A DNA stretch of 64,000 nucleotides from Gillisia xinjiangensis (GTDB lineage Bacteria; Bacteroidota; Bacteroidia; Flavobacteriales; Flavobacteriaceae): the NCBI RefSeq assembly GCF_046298265.1, contig NZ_JBKAHK010000001.1, positions 62,001 to 126,000 on the forward strand, written 5' to 3'. Under the pieces are notes generated by a model, which searched no databases, had not been told where the DNA came from, and worked only from the letters and a program-made list of their open reading frames with translations. Both the position numbers and the translations under genes were made by a program. Below are positions 34,362 to 42,913 of this stretch, in pieces (position 1 is the first letter of the stretch; every line of letters begins with the position of its first letter).

Positions 34362-34380
34362 ACCGCCCTTTCCCGGCGGT
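34362..34380 (-). promoter_or_regulatory. GC-rich hairpin at the 5' end of the ffh leader
   Basis: ACCGCC and GGCGGT form a perfect 6-bp stem with a 7-nt loop, starting at or next to the expected transcription start of ffh. It may stabilise the 5' end of the mRNA. Confidence 0.35.
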
Positions 34381-34383
34381 TTG

Positions 34384-34391
34384 CAAATTTA
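34384..34391 (-). promoter_or_regulatory. Promoter -7 element of ffh
   Basis: Minus-strand TAAATTTG matches TAnnTTTG. It is 45 bp before the start codon; a -33 TTTG is not evident. Confidence 0.5.
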
Positions 34392-34454
34392 ATGATTTGA
34401 TACTGAAGTGAAAAGTTTTATTTTCGGTATTCTGTATGTTTCCCCTTCCGTTTT

Positions 34455-34475
34455 CCCCCTTCAGGGGTTAGGGGG
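34455..34475. repeat. C/G-rich hairpin after argS
   Basis: CCCCCTTCAGGGGTTAGGGGG offers alternative stems (CCCCT/AGGGG or CCCCC/GGGGG), starting 4 bp after the argS stop. It is followed by CTTTT on the plus strand only, so its use as an argS terminator is uncertain; similar runs are common repeats in flavobacterial genomes. Confidence 0.4.
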
Positions 34476-34478
34476 CTT

Positions 34479-36263
34479 TTACATTCGCTCCGGAACCTGG
34501 ATCCCTAATAATCCAAATGATGATTTAATGACGTCCCCTACTATTTTTGACAACTGCACCCTGATTTTTTTTTCAACTTCATTATCGGTTCCCAGAATAG
34601 TCACATTCTGATAAAATGAATTGAATTCCCTAACCAAATCGTATGTGAAATTAGCAATCAATGCCGGACTGTGATTTTCTGAAGCCAGCTGGATCATTTC
34701 AGGATATAACTGGATTTGCTTAATAAGTTCCTTCTCCTTTTCGTGTAATTGATACGTTACAGGAATAATGAGTTCTTCAGAATAATCAAAATCTGCTTTT
34801 CTAAGAATAGATTGAATACGGGCATAGGTATATTGTATGAATGGACCCGTATTTCCCTGAAAATCTACCGATTCTTCCGGATTAAAGAGAATTCGTTTTT
34901 TAGGATCCACTTTCAAAATATAATACTTCAAAGCTCCCAACCCAATCATTTTATGCAGTTCCGCCTTTTCCTCTTCTGAATATTCATCCAACTTGCCAAG
35001 TTCTTCTGAAATAGCTTTTGCGGTAAGGGTCATTTGCTCCATCAACTCATCGGCATCTACCACGGTTCCTTCCCTGCTTTTCATCTTCCCTGATGGCAGA
35101 TCCACCATCCCGTAACTTAGATGAACCAGGTAATTCGCCCAATTAAATCCAAGTTTTTTCAGAATTAAGAACAGGACTTTAAAATGATAATCCTGCTCGT
35201 TTCCAACGGTATAAACCATACCATCTATATCAAAATCTTTTACCCGTTGAATCGCTGTACCTATATCCTGCGTCATATAAACCGCGGTACCGTCACTACG
35301 CAACACTATTTTTTCGTCCAGCCCTTCATCAGTAAGATCTATCCAAACGCTTCCATCATCTTTCCTGTAGAAAACGCCTTTTTCAATTCCCTGTGCAACA
35401 ACATCCTTCCCTAGTAAATACGTATCGCTTTCGTAGTAATTTTTATCAAAATCAACTCCAAGGTTGCTATAGGTTTCTTCAAACCCACTGTAAACCCATT
35501 GATTCATTTTTTCCCACAAAGCGATCACTTCAGGATCTCCGGCTTCCCATTTAAGAAGCATTTGTTGTGCTTCTTTAATAATTGACGCTTCCGCTTTTGC
35601 TTCATCCTCAGTTTTTCCCTGAGCAATTAATTCTGAAATTTGCTTTTTATATTCCTGGTCGAATTTTACATAGTAATTTCCAACCAGCTTATCCCCTTTT
35701 AGTCCCGTAGATCCTGGTGTTTCTCCATTTCCAAATCGCTCCCATGCCAGCATGGACTTACAAATATGGATTCCACGATCGTTTATTATTTGGGTTTTAT
35801 AAATCTTATTTCCCGCAGCCTTCAAAATTTCGGCTACAGAAAACCCTAAAAGGTTATTCCTAACATGACCAAGATGCAAAGGCTTATTGGTGTTTGGGGA
35901 AGAATACTCCACCATGATAGTTTTAGAATTTTCAGAAAAATCAAGCTTTCCAAAATCCTTCTGATTTTTTATCTCATTAAAAAAATTCAAATAGAAGGTA
36001 TCGCTTAAAACAAGGTTTAAAAACCCCTGAACGACATTGAACTTTTCAACTTCGGAAACATTTTCAACCAGAAATTCTCCAATACTTTGCCCTAACTGTA
36101 CCGGGCTTGTTTTTACCTGTCGCAGCATGGGAAATGTCACCAAAGTTATATCTCCTTCAAAATCTTTGCGGGTAGGCTGAAATTCAAACTGTTCTATTTC
36201 TACATCGTAAATCTTTTCAAGTGCATTTTTAACCGCTTGTTCAATGGTTTTTTGAATATTCAT
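34479..36263 (-). CDS. argS: Arginyl-tRNA synthetase
   Basis: A 594-residue class I synthetase. It carries the N-terminal Add1-type domain, the HIGH motif in YSSPNTNKPLHLGHVRNNLLG, KYYILKVDPKKRILFNPEESVDF and the C-terminal anticodon-binding domain with QYTYARIQSILRKA. The KMSK loop is reduced to the GKMKSREGT form, as is usual in ArgRS. Length is normal (E. coli 577). A -7 element TATCTTTG is at 36302-36309. The neighbouring gene upstream at 36373 is divergent. Confidence 0.97.
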   Translation of the reverse strand: MNIQKTIEQAVKNALEKIYDVEIEQFEFQPTRKDFEGDITLVTFPMLRQVKTSPVQLGQSIGEFLVENVSEVEKFNVVQGFLNLVLSDTFYLNFFNEIKNQKDFGKLDFSENSKTIMVEYSSPNTNKPLHLGHVRNNLLGFSVAEILKAAGNKIYKTQIINDRGIHICKSMLAWERFGNGETPGSTGLKGDKLVGNYYVKFDQEYKKQISELIAQGKTEDEAKAEASIIKEAQQMLLKWEAGDPEVIALWEKMNQWVYSGFEETYSNLGVDFDKNYYESDTYLLGKDVVAQGIEKGVFYRKDDGSVWIDLTDEGLDEKIVLRSDGTAVYMTQDIGTAIQRVKDFDIDGMVYTVGNEQDYHFKVLFLILKKLGFNWANYLVHLSYGMVDLPSGKMKSREGTVVDADELMEQMTLTAKAISEELGKLDEYSEEEKAELHKMIGLGALKYYILKVDPKKRILFNPEESVDFQGNTGPFIQYTYARIQSILRKADFDYSEELIIPVTYQLHEKEKELIKQIQLYPEMIQLASENHSPALIANFTYDLVREFNSFYQNVTILGTDNEVEKKIRVQLSKIVGDVIKSSFGLLGIQVPERM

Positions 36264-36301
36264 TTTAGATATTTTAACCTTTTTTCAGACTTAATAAGGG
36301 G

Positions 36302-36309
36302 CAAAGATA
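36302..36309 (-). promoter_or_regulatory. Promoter -7 element of argS
   Basis: Minus-strand TATCTTTG, an exact consensus match, 38 bp before the start. A plus-strand near match TATCTTTA at 36353-36360 could serve the divergent gene at 36373. Confidence 0.55.
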
Positions 36310-36372
36310 ATGGAAAATACGGGCAAGCGATAGTCCTTTAGTCCCAAATCCTTATCTTTATAAAAAAATGTT

Positions 36373-36801
36373 ATGCTACTGAATATAAGTTACAATCAGC
36401 CAAAAATCCGCGAAAAAATCAATGCTGAAGTGGGTGCTCCTTTCACCCTTTTGCAACGCTTCAAATTAAATGGAATAGGTTCTCCAAAACTCCACATTAC
36501 TACTATGAGCATCGATATACATAATTTAATGGTTTTGGACCAGAACATCAATACATGCAATGTGGAAATGCGTCCGAAGGGAATTATCGTGATGTTCCGG
36601 TCTTTATTGGAAACTTATGCATTGGTCATCCCTTATTATAAATTGAACCTTTATAAAGGAAAAGCAGAAGAATATTCGATCTACAAAGATCATTATTTCA
36701 TTAAAGTAAAAGCAGATGATGCCGGAATTCACAAATACTTTAAAAAAATTCTTGATTATAAAAGTGACAATGCTCCAACCCAGGTGGAGGACATGCAGTA
36801 A
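36373..36801 (+). CDS. Hypothetical soluble protein
   Basis: I do not recognise a family. The 142-residue protein has no signal peptide or membrane segment. Its middle has an aliphatic run, MRPKGIIVMFRSLLETYALVIPYYKLNLYKG, then a basic helix KYFKKILDYK, giving the look of a compact alpha/beta ligand-binding or nucleotide-binding domain. It lies between divergent argS and marC with a promoter-like element TATCTTTA only 13 bp before the ATG, so its transcript may have a very short leader. Confidence 0.7.
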   Translation: MLLNISYNQPKIREKINAEVGAPFTLLQRFKLNGIGSPKLHITTMSIDIHNLMVLDQNINTCNVEMRPKGIIVMFRSLLETYALVIPYYKLNLYKGKAEEYSIYKDHYFIKVKADDAGIHKYFKKILDYKSDNAPTQVEDMQ

Positions 36802-36907
36802 CACTAATTTCACGGTAGGCAGATTTATCAGGTGTTTAATTGACACAAGCTTAATTTATGGATAAACACCGGAAAGCTTTGCTAACGTTCCTTTGCTGCA
36901 AAAAAGA

Positions 36908-37540
36908 ATGGAATTATTTATCTATGTTTTTGCTGCGCTCTTTTCTGTTATTAATCCATTGGGAACGGTTCCTATTTTTGTGGGACTTACAAAGGATGAT
37001 ACCTCTGTAGAACGGTCCAAAACATCCCTTCTTACATCGATTAACATTTTTGTAATCCTTGTGATCTCCTTTTTCACCGGTCGATATTTGCTTCAATTTT
37101 TTGGCATAAGCATTGAATCTTTAAGAATCGCCGGGGGACTTATTATCGTAACTTCAGGATTTGCATTGCTAACAGGATCCTTTTCAAAACATAAAGGAAT
37201 GGATAAGCAGCGCGTAAAAGACGATGCTTATCAGCGGGAAGGAGTTTCTCTGACACCACTGGCAATCCCTATGCTGGCAGGCCCGGGCTCAATTTCTTTG
37301 TTAATTGGAATGTATCAGGAATATGGGGCTTTTTATGAAAGGATCATCACAGTTCTGGCTATTTTTGCAGTTTGCCTGGCAACCTTTGGCGTTCTAAAAA
37401 GCTCCCATTATATAGTGAGAATACTAGGAGCTTCCGGAATTAACGCAATTTCCAGGATAATAGGATTTATTGTAATCGCAATTGGGATAGAGTATATCAG
37501 CTCGTCCATAATAATGGTTTTAGCGAGCGCTTTAAATTAA
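36908..37540 (+). CDS. MarC-family integral membrane protein
   Basis: A 210-residue protein with six hydrophobic segments and the MarC signature: ALFSVINPLGTVPIFVGLT at the start, GISIESLRIAGGLIIVTSGFALLTG, LTPLAIPMLAGPGSISLLIGM and an SRIIGFIVIAIGIEYI end. Its transport substrate is unknown; early links to multiple antibiotic resistance have been withdrawn for E. coli MarC. An in-frame TTG at 36893 would add five residues; ATG 36908 gives the usual start close to the first membrane segment. Confidence 0.88.
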   Translation: MELFIYVFAALFSVINPLGTVPIFVGLTKDDTSVERSKTSLLTSINIFVILVISFFTGRYLLQFFGISIESLRIAGGLIIVTSGFALLTGSFSKHKGMDKQRVKDDAYQREGVSLTPLAIPMLAGPGSISLLIGMYQEYGAFYERIITVLAIFAVCLATFGVLKSSHYIVRILGASGINAISRIIGFIVIAIGIEYISSSIIMVLASALN

Positions 37541-37548
37541 ATCTTTGT

Positions 37549-37752
37549 TTACCTTTTTCCGAAGGCAACTCCTCCAACTAATGCCAAAATACCCAGTACG
37601 ATCATTGCGTAAGACTGCGTTTTATCGCCTTGAGCTTCAATCTTTAGAGGCCCGGCTTCCATTAGTACTTCCGGAGTTATTAAGGTATATAATCCATAGC
37701 CTACCAAGGCTACTCCAGCAACTAATAAAACTATCTTAAGGGTGTTGTTCAT
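37549..37752 (-). CDS. Small two-segment membrane protein
   Basis: A 67-residue protein with two hydrophobic segments (about 6-25 and 47-63), a polar linker and a basic end FGKR. The layout resembles the DUF3185-type small membrane proteins, but that is only a resemblance. It is convergent with marC, whose stop lies 8 bp away, and divergent from the SDR gene. No terminator is seen between it and marC. Confidence 0.6.
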   Translation of the reverse strand: MNNTLKIVLLVAGVALVGYGLYTLITPEVLMEAGPLKIEAQGDKTQSYAMIVLGILALVGGVAFGKR

Positions 37753-37824
37753 TTTGTTTAAAATTTATTAATTTAAGTGAAAGTAGACAATTTATTCTTA
37801 AATTATGAACTATTAAAATATTCT

Positions 37825-39261
37825 ATGAGAATTTTACTTACCGGTGCCAATGGCTACATTGGATTAAGACTTTTACCTCAACTAATAGAACTTGGTCACG
37901 AAGTAGTTTGTGCTGTAAGGAACAAAAACAGATTATCTGCTAACAAAGAATTGCTTTCAAAAATAGAAATAGTTGAAATAGATTTTCTTGAACTTCCTGA
38001 TGAAACACCCGATGCGATTAAAAATATTGATGCAGCATATTATTTGATCCATTCCATGTCCGGTTCTATGGAAGATTTTGATGAACAGGAAGCAGAATCG
38101 GCTCAAAATTTCAATAAGCTGATGGCAGAAACTTCGGTAAAGCAGGTGATTTATCTTAGCGGAATTGTAAATGAAGAAAAACTTTCCAGGCATCTTCAAT
38201 CCAGGAAAAGGGTGGAGGAAATTTTATATCAGGGTGATTTCAAACTAACGGTTCTAAGAGCAGCTATCATTGTGGGTTCCGGAAGTGCTTCCTTTGAGAT
38301 CATCAGGGATCTCTGTGAGAAATTACCAATAATGATCACTCCCAAATGGGTAAACACAAAATGCCAGCCCACATCAATAAGAGATGTTCTACTCTTTCTT
38401 ACCGGGGTGCTTGGGAATGAAAAATGCTATAATAATTCTTTTGATATTGGAGGCCCCGACGTGCTTTCGTATAAACAGATGATGCAGCAATATGCTGAAG
38501 TTAGGGATTTAAAATTATACATTCTGGATGTTCCCATAATGTCTCCAAAACTATCTTCTTACTGGCTGTATTTTGTCACCTCCACCTCCTATAAACTTGC
38601 TGTAAACCTTGTAAACAGCATGAAAGTAGAAGTGATTTCCAATGATAAGCGGCTTGAGGAAATTTTAGACCTTCATCCCATTTCCTATAAAGAGGCAATC
38701 AAACTGGCATTTTATAAAATTGAACAAAACCAGGTCATTTCAAGCTGGAAAGACTCCATGAGTAGCGGCAGATTTCGCAAAGACCTTAATAAATACATCC
38801 AGGTACCTACCTTTGGCTGCTTAAAAGATGCGCAATCGATCAAGATTGAAAATCCGGAGGAAGTTCTTGAGCGAATTTGGACCATTGGCGGATTAACCGG
38901 CTGGTATTACGGAAACTGGCTATGGAAAGTACGCGGCTATCTTGATAAAGCTTTTGGAGGCGTAGGGCTTAGGCGCGGAAGAACGCATCCTTCTAAAATT
39001 AATGTGGGGGATTCCCTTGATTTCTGGAGGGTTTTACTTGCCGATAAAGAGCAAAAACGACTTTTGCTTTTTGCCGAAATGAAAGTTCCCGGAGAAGCCT
39101 GGCTTGAATTTGAAATCGATGACGAAAATGTGCTTCATCAAACTGCCACCTTTCGGCCTAAAGGAATTTGGGGCAGACTTTACTGGTATTCCATGCTCCC
39201 TTTTCATTATTTTATATTTGATGGAATGCTTAAAAGAATCGCTAAAGGCGATAAAAAGTAA
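37825..39261 (+). CDS. SDR-type NAD(P)-binding protein with C-terminal DUF2867 domain
   Basis: From ATG 37825 it has 478 residues: an extended-SDR/NmrA-like Rossmann domain with TGANGYIGLRLLP (residues about 6-18), the YLSGIVNEEKLSRHLQSRKRVEEIL region, and IIVGSGSASFEIIRD; then a DUF2867 domain in the last 170 residues (GGLTGWYYGNWLWKVRGYLD, LDFWRVLLADKEQKRLLLFAEMKVPGEAWLEF). The classic Tyr-x3-Lys is not evident, so catalysis is uncertain. The upstream in-frame start at 37777 adds 16 non-family residues and is rejected. The reaction is unknown. Confidence 0.85.
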   Translation: MRILLTGANGYIGLRLLPQLIELGHEVVCAVRNKNRLSANKELLSKIEIVEIDFLELPDETPDAIKNIDAAYYLIHSMSGSMEDFDEQEAESAQNFNKLMAETSVKQVIYLSGIVNEEKLSRHLQSRKRVEEILYQGDFKLTVLRAAIIVGSGSASFEIIRDLCEKLPIMITPKWVNTKCQPTSIRDVLLFLTGVLGNEKCYNNSFDIGGPDVLSYKQMMQQYAEVRDLKLYILDVPIMSPKLSSYWLYFVTSTSYKLAVNLVNSMKVEVISNDKRLEEILDLHPISYKEAIKLAFYKIEQNQVISSWKDSMSSGRFRKDLNKYIQVPTFGCLKDAQSIKIENPEEVLERIWTIGGLTGWYYGNWLWKVRGYLDKAFGGVGLRRGRTHPSKINVGDSLDFWRVLLADKEQKRLLLFAEMKVPGEAWLEFEIDDENVLHQTATFRPKGIWGRLYWYSMLPFHYFIFDGMLKRIAKGDKK

Positions 39262-39262
39262 G

Positions 39263-39287
39263 GCAAGGAGATTTAAAATCACCTTGC
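39263..39287 (+). terminator. Terminator of the SDR-DUF2867 gene
   Basis: GCAAGG/CCTTGC with an inner GATTT/AAATC stem, one base after the stop codon. The following sequence is TTACATC, so release may be weak. Confidence 0.6.
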
Positions 39288-39297
39288 TTACATCAAA

Positions 39298-39324
39298 AAA
39301 CCTCGATACAAGCATACGAGGTTT
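39298..39324 (-). terminator. Terminator of the pentein-hydrolase pair
   Basis: AAACCTCG and CGAGGTTT form an 8-bp stem, and on the minus strand a T-run follows (A-run at 39295-39300 on the plus strand). Confidence 0.75.
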
Positions 39325-39385
39325 GTCCAGATAATTAGGAAAGAAAATATTTTAAAAATTGGCGGCAACCCTGAGCCGTTACTAC

Positions 39386-40318
39386 CTATACCCTTGGCAG
39401 GAAAACTTCCGCCAACATGCAGCGAGCGCTTCCGCCTCCGCAGGTTTCAATAGTATTCAAATTTGAACTTAGGATCTCACAATATTTCTCTATGGCATTT
39501 ATTTGACCTTTTGTCAAACTTTTACGAGCGGTATCGCTCATAACAAGATGTTTTTTGCCATTAGTCCCAAGAACCTGCAACATGTTACCTGCAAACTGCT
39601 GAATTTGAGCTTCGGTAATAGGAATAATCTCTTTCCCGTCCTCTTTTAAATGTTTTCTAACATTCTTTCTCTCCTTAACATCATCTATGCAATCCAGGCA
39701 AATTACCGCAAACTCTTCGGCTACACACATCATAACATTGGTATGATAAATAGCTTTCCGGTCTCCTGCTACATCCTGAAAGGCTTTAAAGACAACAGGA
39801 GTGTATTCAAAATCCTCACAAAACTCAATAAGCAAGTCTTCATCAGCTCTGGGAGACAAAGCACAATATGCTTTTCTATTAACTCTGTCCAGAATCAGAC
39901 TTCCTGTACCTTCCAGGAAAATTTCTTCTTCTTCAGCTTGGGTATAATCCACAACCTCATCGATCTTAAAACCTCGACTTTCCAGAGCCTCAAAAAATTC
40001 CATGCGTCGTTCCTTTCTTCTGTTTTCTGCAAACATAGGATATATTGCAACTCTTCCATCATTATGAAAAGAAACCCAGTTATTTGGAAAAATGGAATCC
40101 GGAGTATCCAGTTCTTTTTTATCATTTACAACGATTACATTCACTCCTACTGCTTCCAGTTTTTCCACAAAAGCATCAAACTCCTCCTGTGCCTTTTTAT
40201 TGATTTCTTCCTGCTTTAGCTGAAGATCTTCCTGGAAATAATTGTTTACCGCGGTTTGTTCATTCATTCTAAAAGCCACCGGGCGTACCATCAATACACT
40301 GTTTGTTGTTTGTTCCAT
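39386..40318 (-). CDS. ctlX: CtlX-like citrulline/arginine hydrolase (pentein fold)
   Basis: A 310-residue member of the amidinotransferase/deiminase superfamily, matching the citrulline utilisation hydrolase CtlX. It shows VMVRP-type start (SVLMVRPVAFRMNEQT), PDSIFPNNWVSFHNDG, IFLEGTGSLILDRVNRKAYCALSPRAD and the C-terminal GGGSARCMLAEVFLPR with the expected nucleophile Cys300. The middle His (IYHTNVMMCV) completes the site. Predicted to hydrolyse citrulline or a related guanidino/ureido compound; the substrate is not proven. It is 4 bp after a second pentein gene, so the two form an operon. Confidence 0.85.
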   Translation of the reverse strand: MEQTTNSVLMVRPVAFRMNEQTAVNNYFQEDLQLKQEEINKKAQEEFDAFVEKLEAVGVNVIVVNDKKELDTPDSIFPNNWVSFHNDGRVAIYPMFAENRRKERRMEFFEALESRGFKIDEVVDYTQAEEEEIFLEGTGSLILDRVNRKAYCALSPRADEDLLIEFCEDFEYTPVVFKAFQDVAGDRKAIYHTNVMMCVAEEFAVICLDCIDDVKERKNVRKHLKEDGKEIIPITEAQIQQFAGNMLQVLGTNGKKHLVMSDTARKSLTKGQINAIEKYCEILSSNLNTIETCGGGSARCMLAEVFLPRV

Positions 40319-40322
40319 CTTT

Positions 40323-41237
40323 TTATTCTCTTATTAGTGGCAATGTTGAACATCGTAAAAGTCCTTCCTGTTTAGAAATTTCGGCATAAGGAACTTCCTC
40401 TACCTTAATACCCTGTTGGCGCAACCAGGTATTCAATCGGGTAAAATTCTTTTCTGAAATTACAACTTCTTCTGAAATTGAAAAAATATTGGAATTCATG
40501 TTATACATTTCATCCCGGGTTATTTCAAAAATATTTTCCTTTCCGAAGAGATTCACCAACCATTCATATTCTTCTTCAATTAAAAATCCGCCTTTATAAA
40601 TAATCGCTTTATCCTTCCCTACCGGCTGAAAGCAGCAATCCAGATGCAAGGCATTTTCCCTGGCTTCGGTATTTGATTTTCTAAGGCTAAAGGAAACGAC
40701 CTTCTTTTTAGGGAATAGTTCCTGAAGTGCTACTACCGCTTCCATATTTGTGCGTGCAGTTATAAATTCCTTATAATCATCTCCTTTGTAGGTACCAACA
40801 AGGATATAATCTTTATATGGCATTACATCTCCCCCTTCAATATGGGCATCTTCGGGTAAGGTAATTACATTCTCCGGAGCAATTTGTTCGATGACGTGAT
40901 TGATAGCTTCAATTTCTTCATCCCTATCCGGTAAAATATTGGCTTTTATAAATTTATCTTCAATCACAAAAGCGATATCCCGGGCAAAGATTTGGTTATA
41001 ATCTTCAATAAGTTTAGGCCTGAAGACCTGAACATTATATTTTTCAAGAACAGCAGCTACAGCCTCCATTTCAAGAACCATATCCTCTTCTTTAGGATAG
41101 GTACCGGATTTTATGAATTCCGCCGATTTAGGATCATAAGCTTCCTCAAGTTTAGGCACCGGTCCAACATTCTTGGCAGTGCCTAACACTACCGCCTTTA
41201 AAGGGGCGGTTTCACTTGTTATATTTAATTTCAACAT
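40323..41237 (-). CDS. Arginine deiminase/DDAH-like hydrolase (pentein fold)
   Basis: A 304-residue protein of the amidinotransferase/deiminase superfamily. It has IFARDIAFVIEDKFI (substrate-binding Asp), the catalytic acid region HIEGGDVMPYK, ENALHLDCCFQPV with the catalytic His, MNSNIFSISEEVVI, and the nucleophile Cys296 in GLLRCSTLPLIRE. It could be an arginine deiminase, dimethylarginine hydrolase or amidinotransferase; the short length and hydrolase-like end favour a deiminase. It is the promoter-proximal gene of the pair with ctlX, which suggests sequential arginine to citrulline to ornithine breakdown. Confidence 0.8.
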   Translation of the reverse strand: MLKLNITSETAPLKAVVLGTAKNVGPVPKLEEAYDPKSAEFIKSGTYPKEEDMVLEMEAVAAVLEKYNVQVFRPKLIEDYNQIFARDIAFVIEDKFIKANILPDRDEEIEAINHVIEQIAPENVITLPEDAHIEGGDVMPYKDYILVGTYKGDDYKEFITARTNMEAVVALQELFPKKKVVSFSLRKSNTEARENALHLDCCFQPVGKDKAIIYKGGFLIEEEYEWLVNLFGKENIFEITRDEMYNMNSNIFSISEEVVISEKNFTRLNTWLRQQGIKVEEVPYAEISKQEGLLRCSTLPLIRE

Positions 41238-41256
41238 TGCTGTCTCTCATTTTTTG

Positions 41257-41264
41257 CAAATATA
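41257..41264 (-). promoter_or_regulatory. Promoter -7 element of the pentein-hydrolase operon
   Basis: Minus-strand TATATTTG, 19 bp before the start codon of the deiminase-like gene. No -33 match is seen and no Arg operator was recognised. Confidence 0.55.
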
Positions 41265-41329
41265 AAAAAAGCTCCGCTGGAAAAGTATGTTTTAATCTAA
41301 ATTGAAGCGTCTATTTTTAGCATTTTTCA

Positions 41330-41362
41330 ATAAAAAAAAGCCCCATTATAAAATGAAGCTTT
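41330..41362 (-). terminator. Terminator of gltA
   Basis: On the minus strand AAAGCTTCATT pairs with AATGGGGCTTT using two U-G pairs, followed by an 8-T run, 22 bp after the gltA stop. Confidence 0.75.
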
Positions 41363-41383
41363 CGTTTAGTACAAAATGATTTT

Positions 41384-42667
41384 TTATCTGTTATCCAATT
41401 GCTTAAAACCACGAAGATTTTCGCCTATATAAACCTGGCGAGGTCTTCCAATAGGTTCTTTGCCTAAGCGCATTTCTTTCCATTGAGCGATCCAACCTGG
41501 TAATCTTCCAACTGCGAACATTACTGTAAACATTTCTGTGGGAATTCCCATCGCGCGATAAATAATACCTGAATAGAAATCTACGTTTGGATATAATTTA
41601 CGCTCTACAAAATAAGGATCTTCCAGGGCTGTTTTTTCAAGAGCTTTTGCTATATCAAGAATTGGATCCTCGACACCTAGCGCTTCCAATACTTCATCTG
41701 CAGACTTTTTAATAATCTTGGCGCGGGGATCAAAGTTTTTGTAAACCCTATGCCCAAAGCCCATCAATCTAAATGGATCCTCTTTATCTTTTGCTTTTGC
41801 TATAAATTTAGAAGTATCTCCTCCGTCATTTTGAATTTCTTCAAGCATTTCTATAACTGCCTGGTTTGCTCCTCCGTGAAGTGGACCCCACAATGCAGAA
41901 ACTCCGGCAGATATTGAGGCAAATAAACCGGCCTGAGAAGAACCTACCAATCTAACTGCAGATGTAGAACAGTTTTGTTCGTGATCTGCATGAAGGATCA
42001 ATAATTTATCCAATGCATCTACAATGGTTTGATCTTGTATATATTCCTCTCCTGGCTTTTCAAACATCATTTTTAAAAGACTTTCCACATAACCAAGACT
42101 TGTATCACGATTGTTTAAGGGTTGATCATTTCTTTTTCGTAAAGTCCAGGCTGCAAGGGTAGGAAATTTAGCCAATATCTTAACGATAGCCTTATACATA
42201 TCCTCCTCAGAATCTACATTGACAGATTTTGGATTAAAAGCTATGAGTGCACTTGTCAAGGAAGATAACATCCCCATTGGATGGGCAGAGGAAGGAAAGC
42301 CATTAATGACTTTCTGCATATCCTCATTCACTTCACTTTGATCTATTATATCTTTTTTGAATTTATCTAATTGTTGCTTATTAGGTAGTTCTTCAAAAAT
42401 CAACAGATATACAACCTCAAGGAAATCTGCCTTTTCCGCAAGTTCCTCAATCGAATATCCTCTATACCGAAGGATTCCTTTTTCTCCATCCAGGAAAGTG
42501 ATAGCACTTTCACAACTACCCGTGTTTTTAAATCCCGGGTCAAGTGTTATTGCTCCTGTTTCTCCTCTTAAACTCTTAATATCAATGGCAACTTCATTTT
42601 CTGTTCCAATGGTTACCGGGAATTCATATTTCTTCCCATCTATCTCTATCGTAGCAACTTTTGACAT
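41384..42667 (-). CDS. gltA: Citrate synthase (type II)
   Basis: Condenses oxaloacetate and acetyl-CoA, the entry step of the TCA cycle. The 427-residue protein has the E. coli-like N-terminal domain (GETGAITLDPGFKNTGSCES), LHADHEQNCSTSAVRLVGSSQA, and the active-site residues in ALWGPLHGGANQAV (His), FGHRVYKNFDPRA (His) and LYPNVDFYSG (Asp). Length matches type II enzymes (E. coli 427). It is 246 bp downstream of eno on the same strand and has its own terminator. Confidence 0.97.
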   Translation of the reverse strand: MSKVATIEIDGKKYEFPVTIGTENEVAIDIKSLRGETGAITLDPGFKNTGSCESAITFLDGEKGILRYRGYSIEELAEKADFLEVVYLLIFEELPNKQQLDKFKKDIIDQSEVNEDMQKVINGFPSSAHPMGMLSSLTSALIAFNPKSVNVDSEEDMYKAIVKILAKFPTLAAWTLRKRNDQPLNNRDTSLGYVESLLKMMFEKPGEEYIQDQTIVDALDKLLILHADHEQNCSTSAVRLVGSSQAGLFASISAGVSALWGPLHGGANQAVIEMLEEIQNDGGDTSKFIAKAKDKEDPFRLMGFGHRVYKNFDPRAKIIKKSADEVLEALGVEDPILDIAKALEKTALEDPYFVERKLYPNVDFYSGIIYRAMGIPTEMFTVMFAVGRLPGWIAQWKEMRLGKEPIGRPRQVYIGENLRGFKQLDNR

Positions 42668-42865
42668 ATTGTTATTATTACTTTTTGGTGATTAATCTAA
42701 TACTGCTAAAATACAAAAATTCGTTCGAAAACACTGCTATATGGGGTGTTCAATTTTAGCTAAAAGTGTAATAAAAGTAGTTTTTACAATTAAATTTATC
42801 AATAAATAAATAGAACCTGAGTTTTTTCCGAAATACGTAATTCAACAGGAATTGTTTTAAACGAC

Positions 42866-42894
42866 AAAAGCCTCTCTAGATTAGAGAGGCTTTT
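42866..42894 (-). terminator. Terminator of eno
   Basis: AAAAGCCTCTCTA and TAGAGAGGCTTTT form a 13-bp perfect stem with a 3-nt loop, 20 bp after the eno stop. Confidence 0.88.
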
Positions 42895-42913
42895 ATAGAA
42901 CTTTAATATTTTT

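Noticed and set aside
39650..40219. 189-codon plus-strand open frame opposite ctlX
   Set aside because: Its Phe/Ser/Ile-rich composition is typical of an antisense frame, and CtlX is complete on the other strand.
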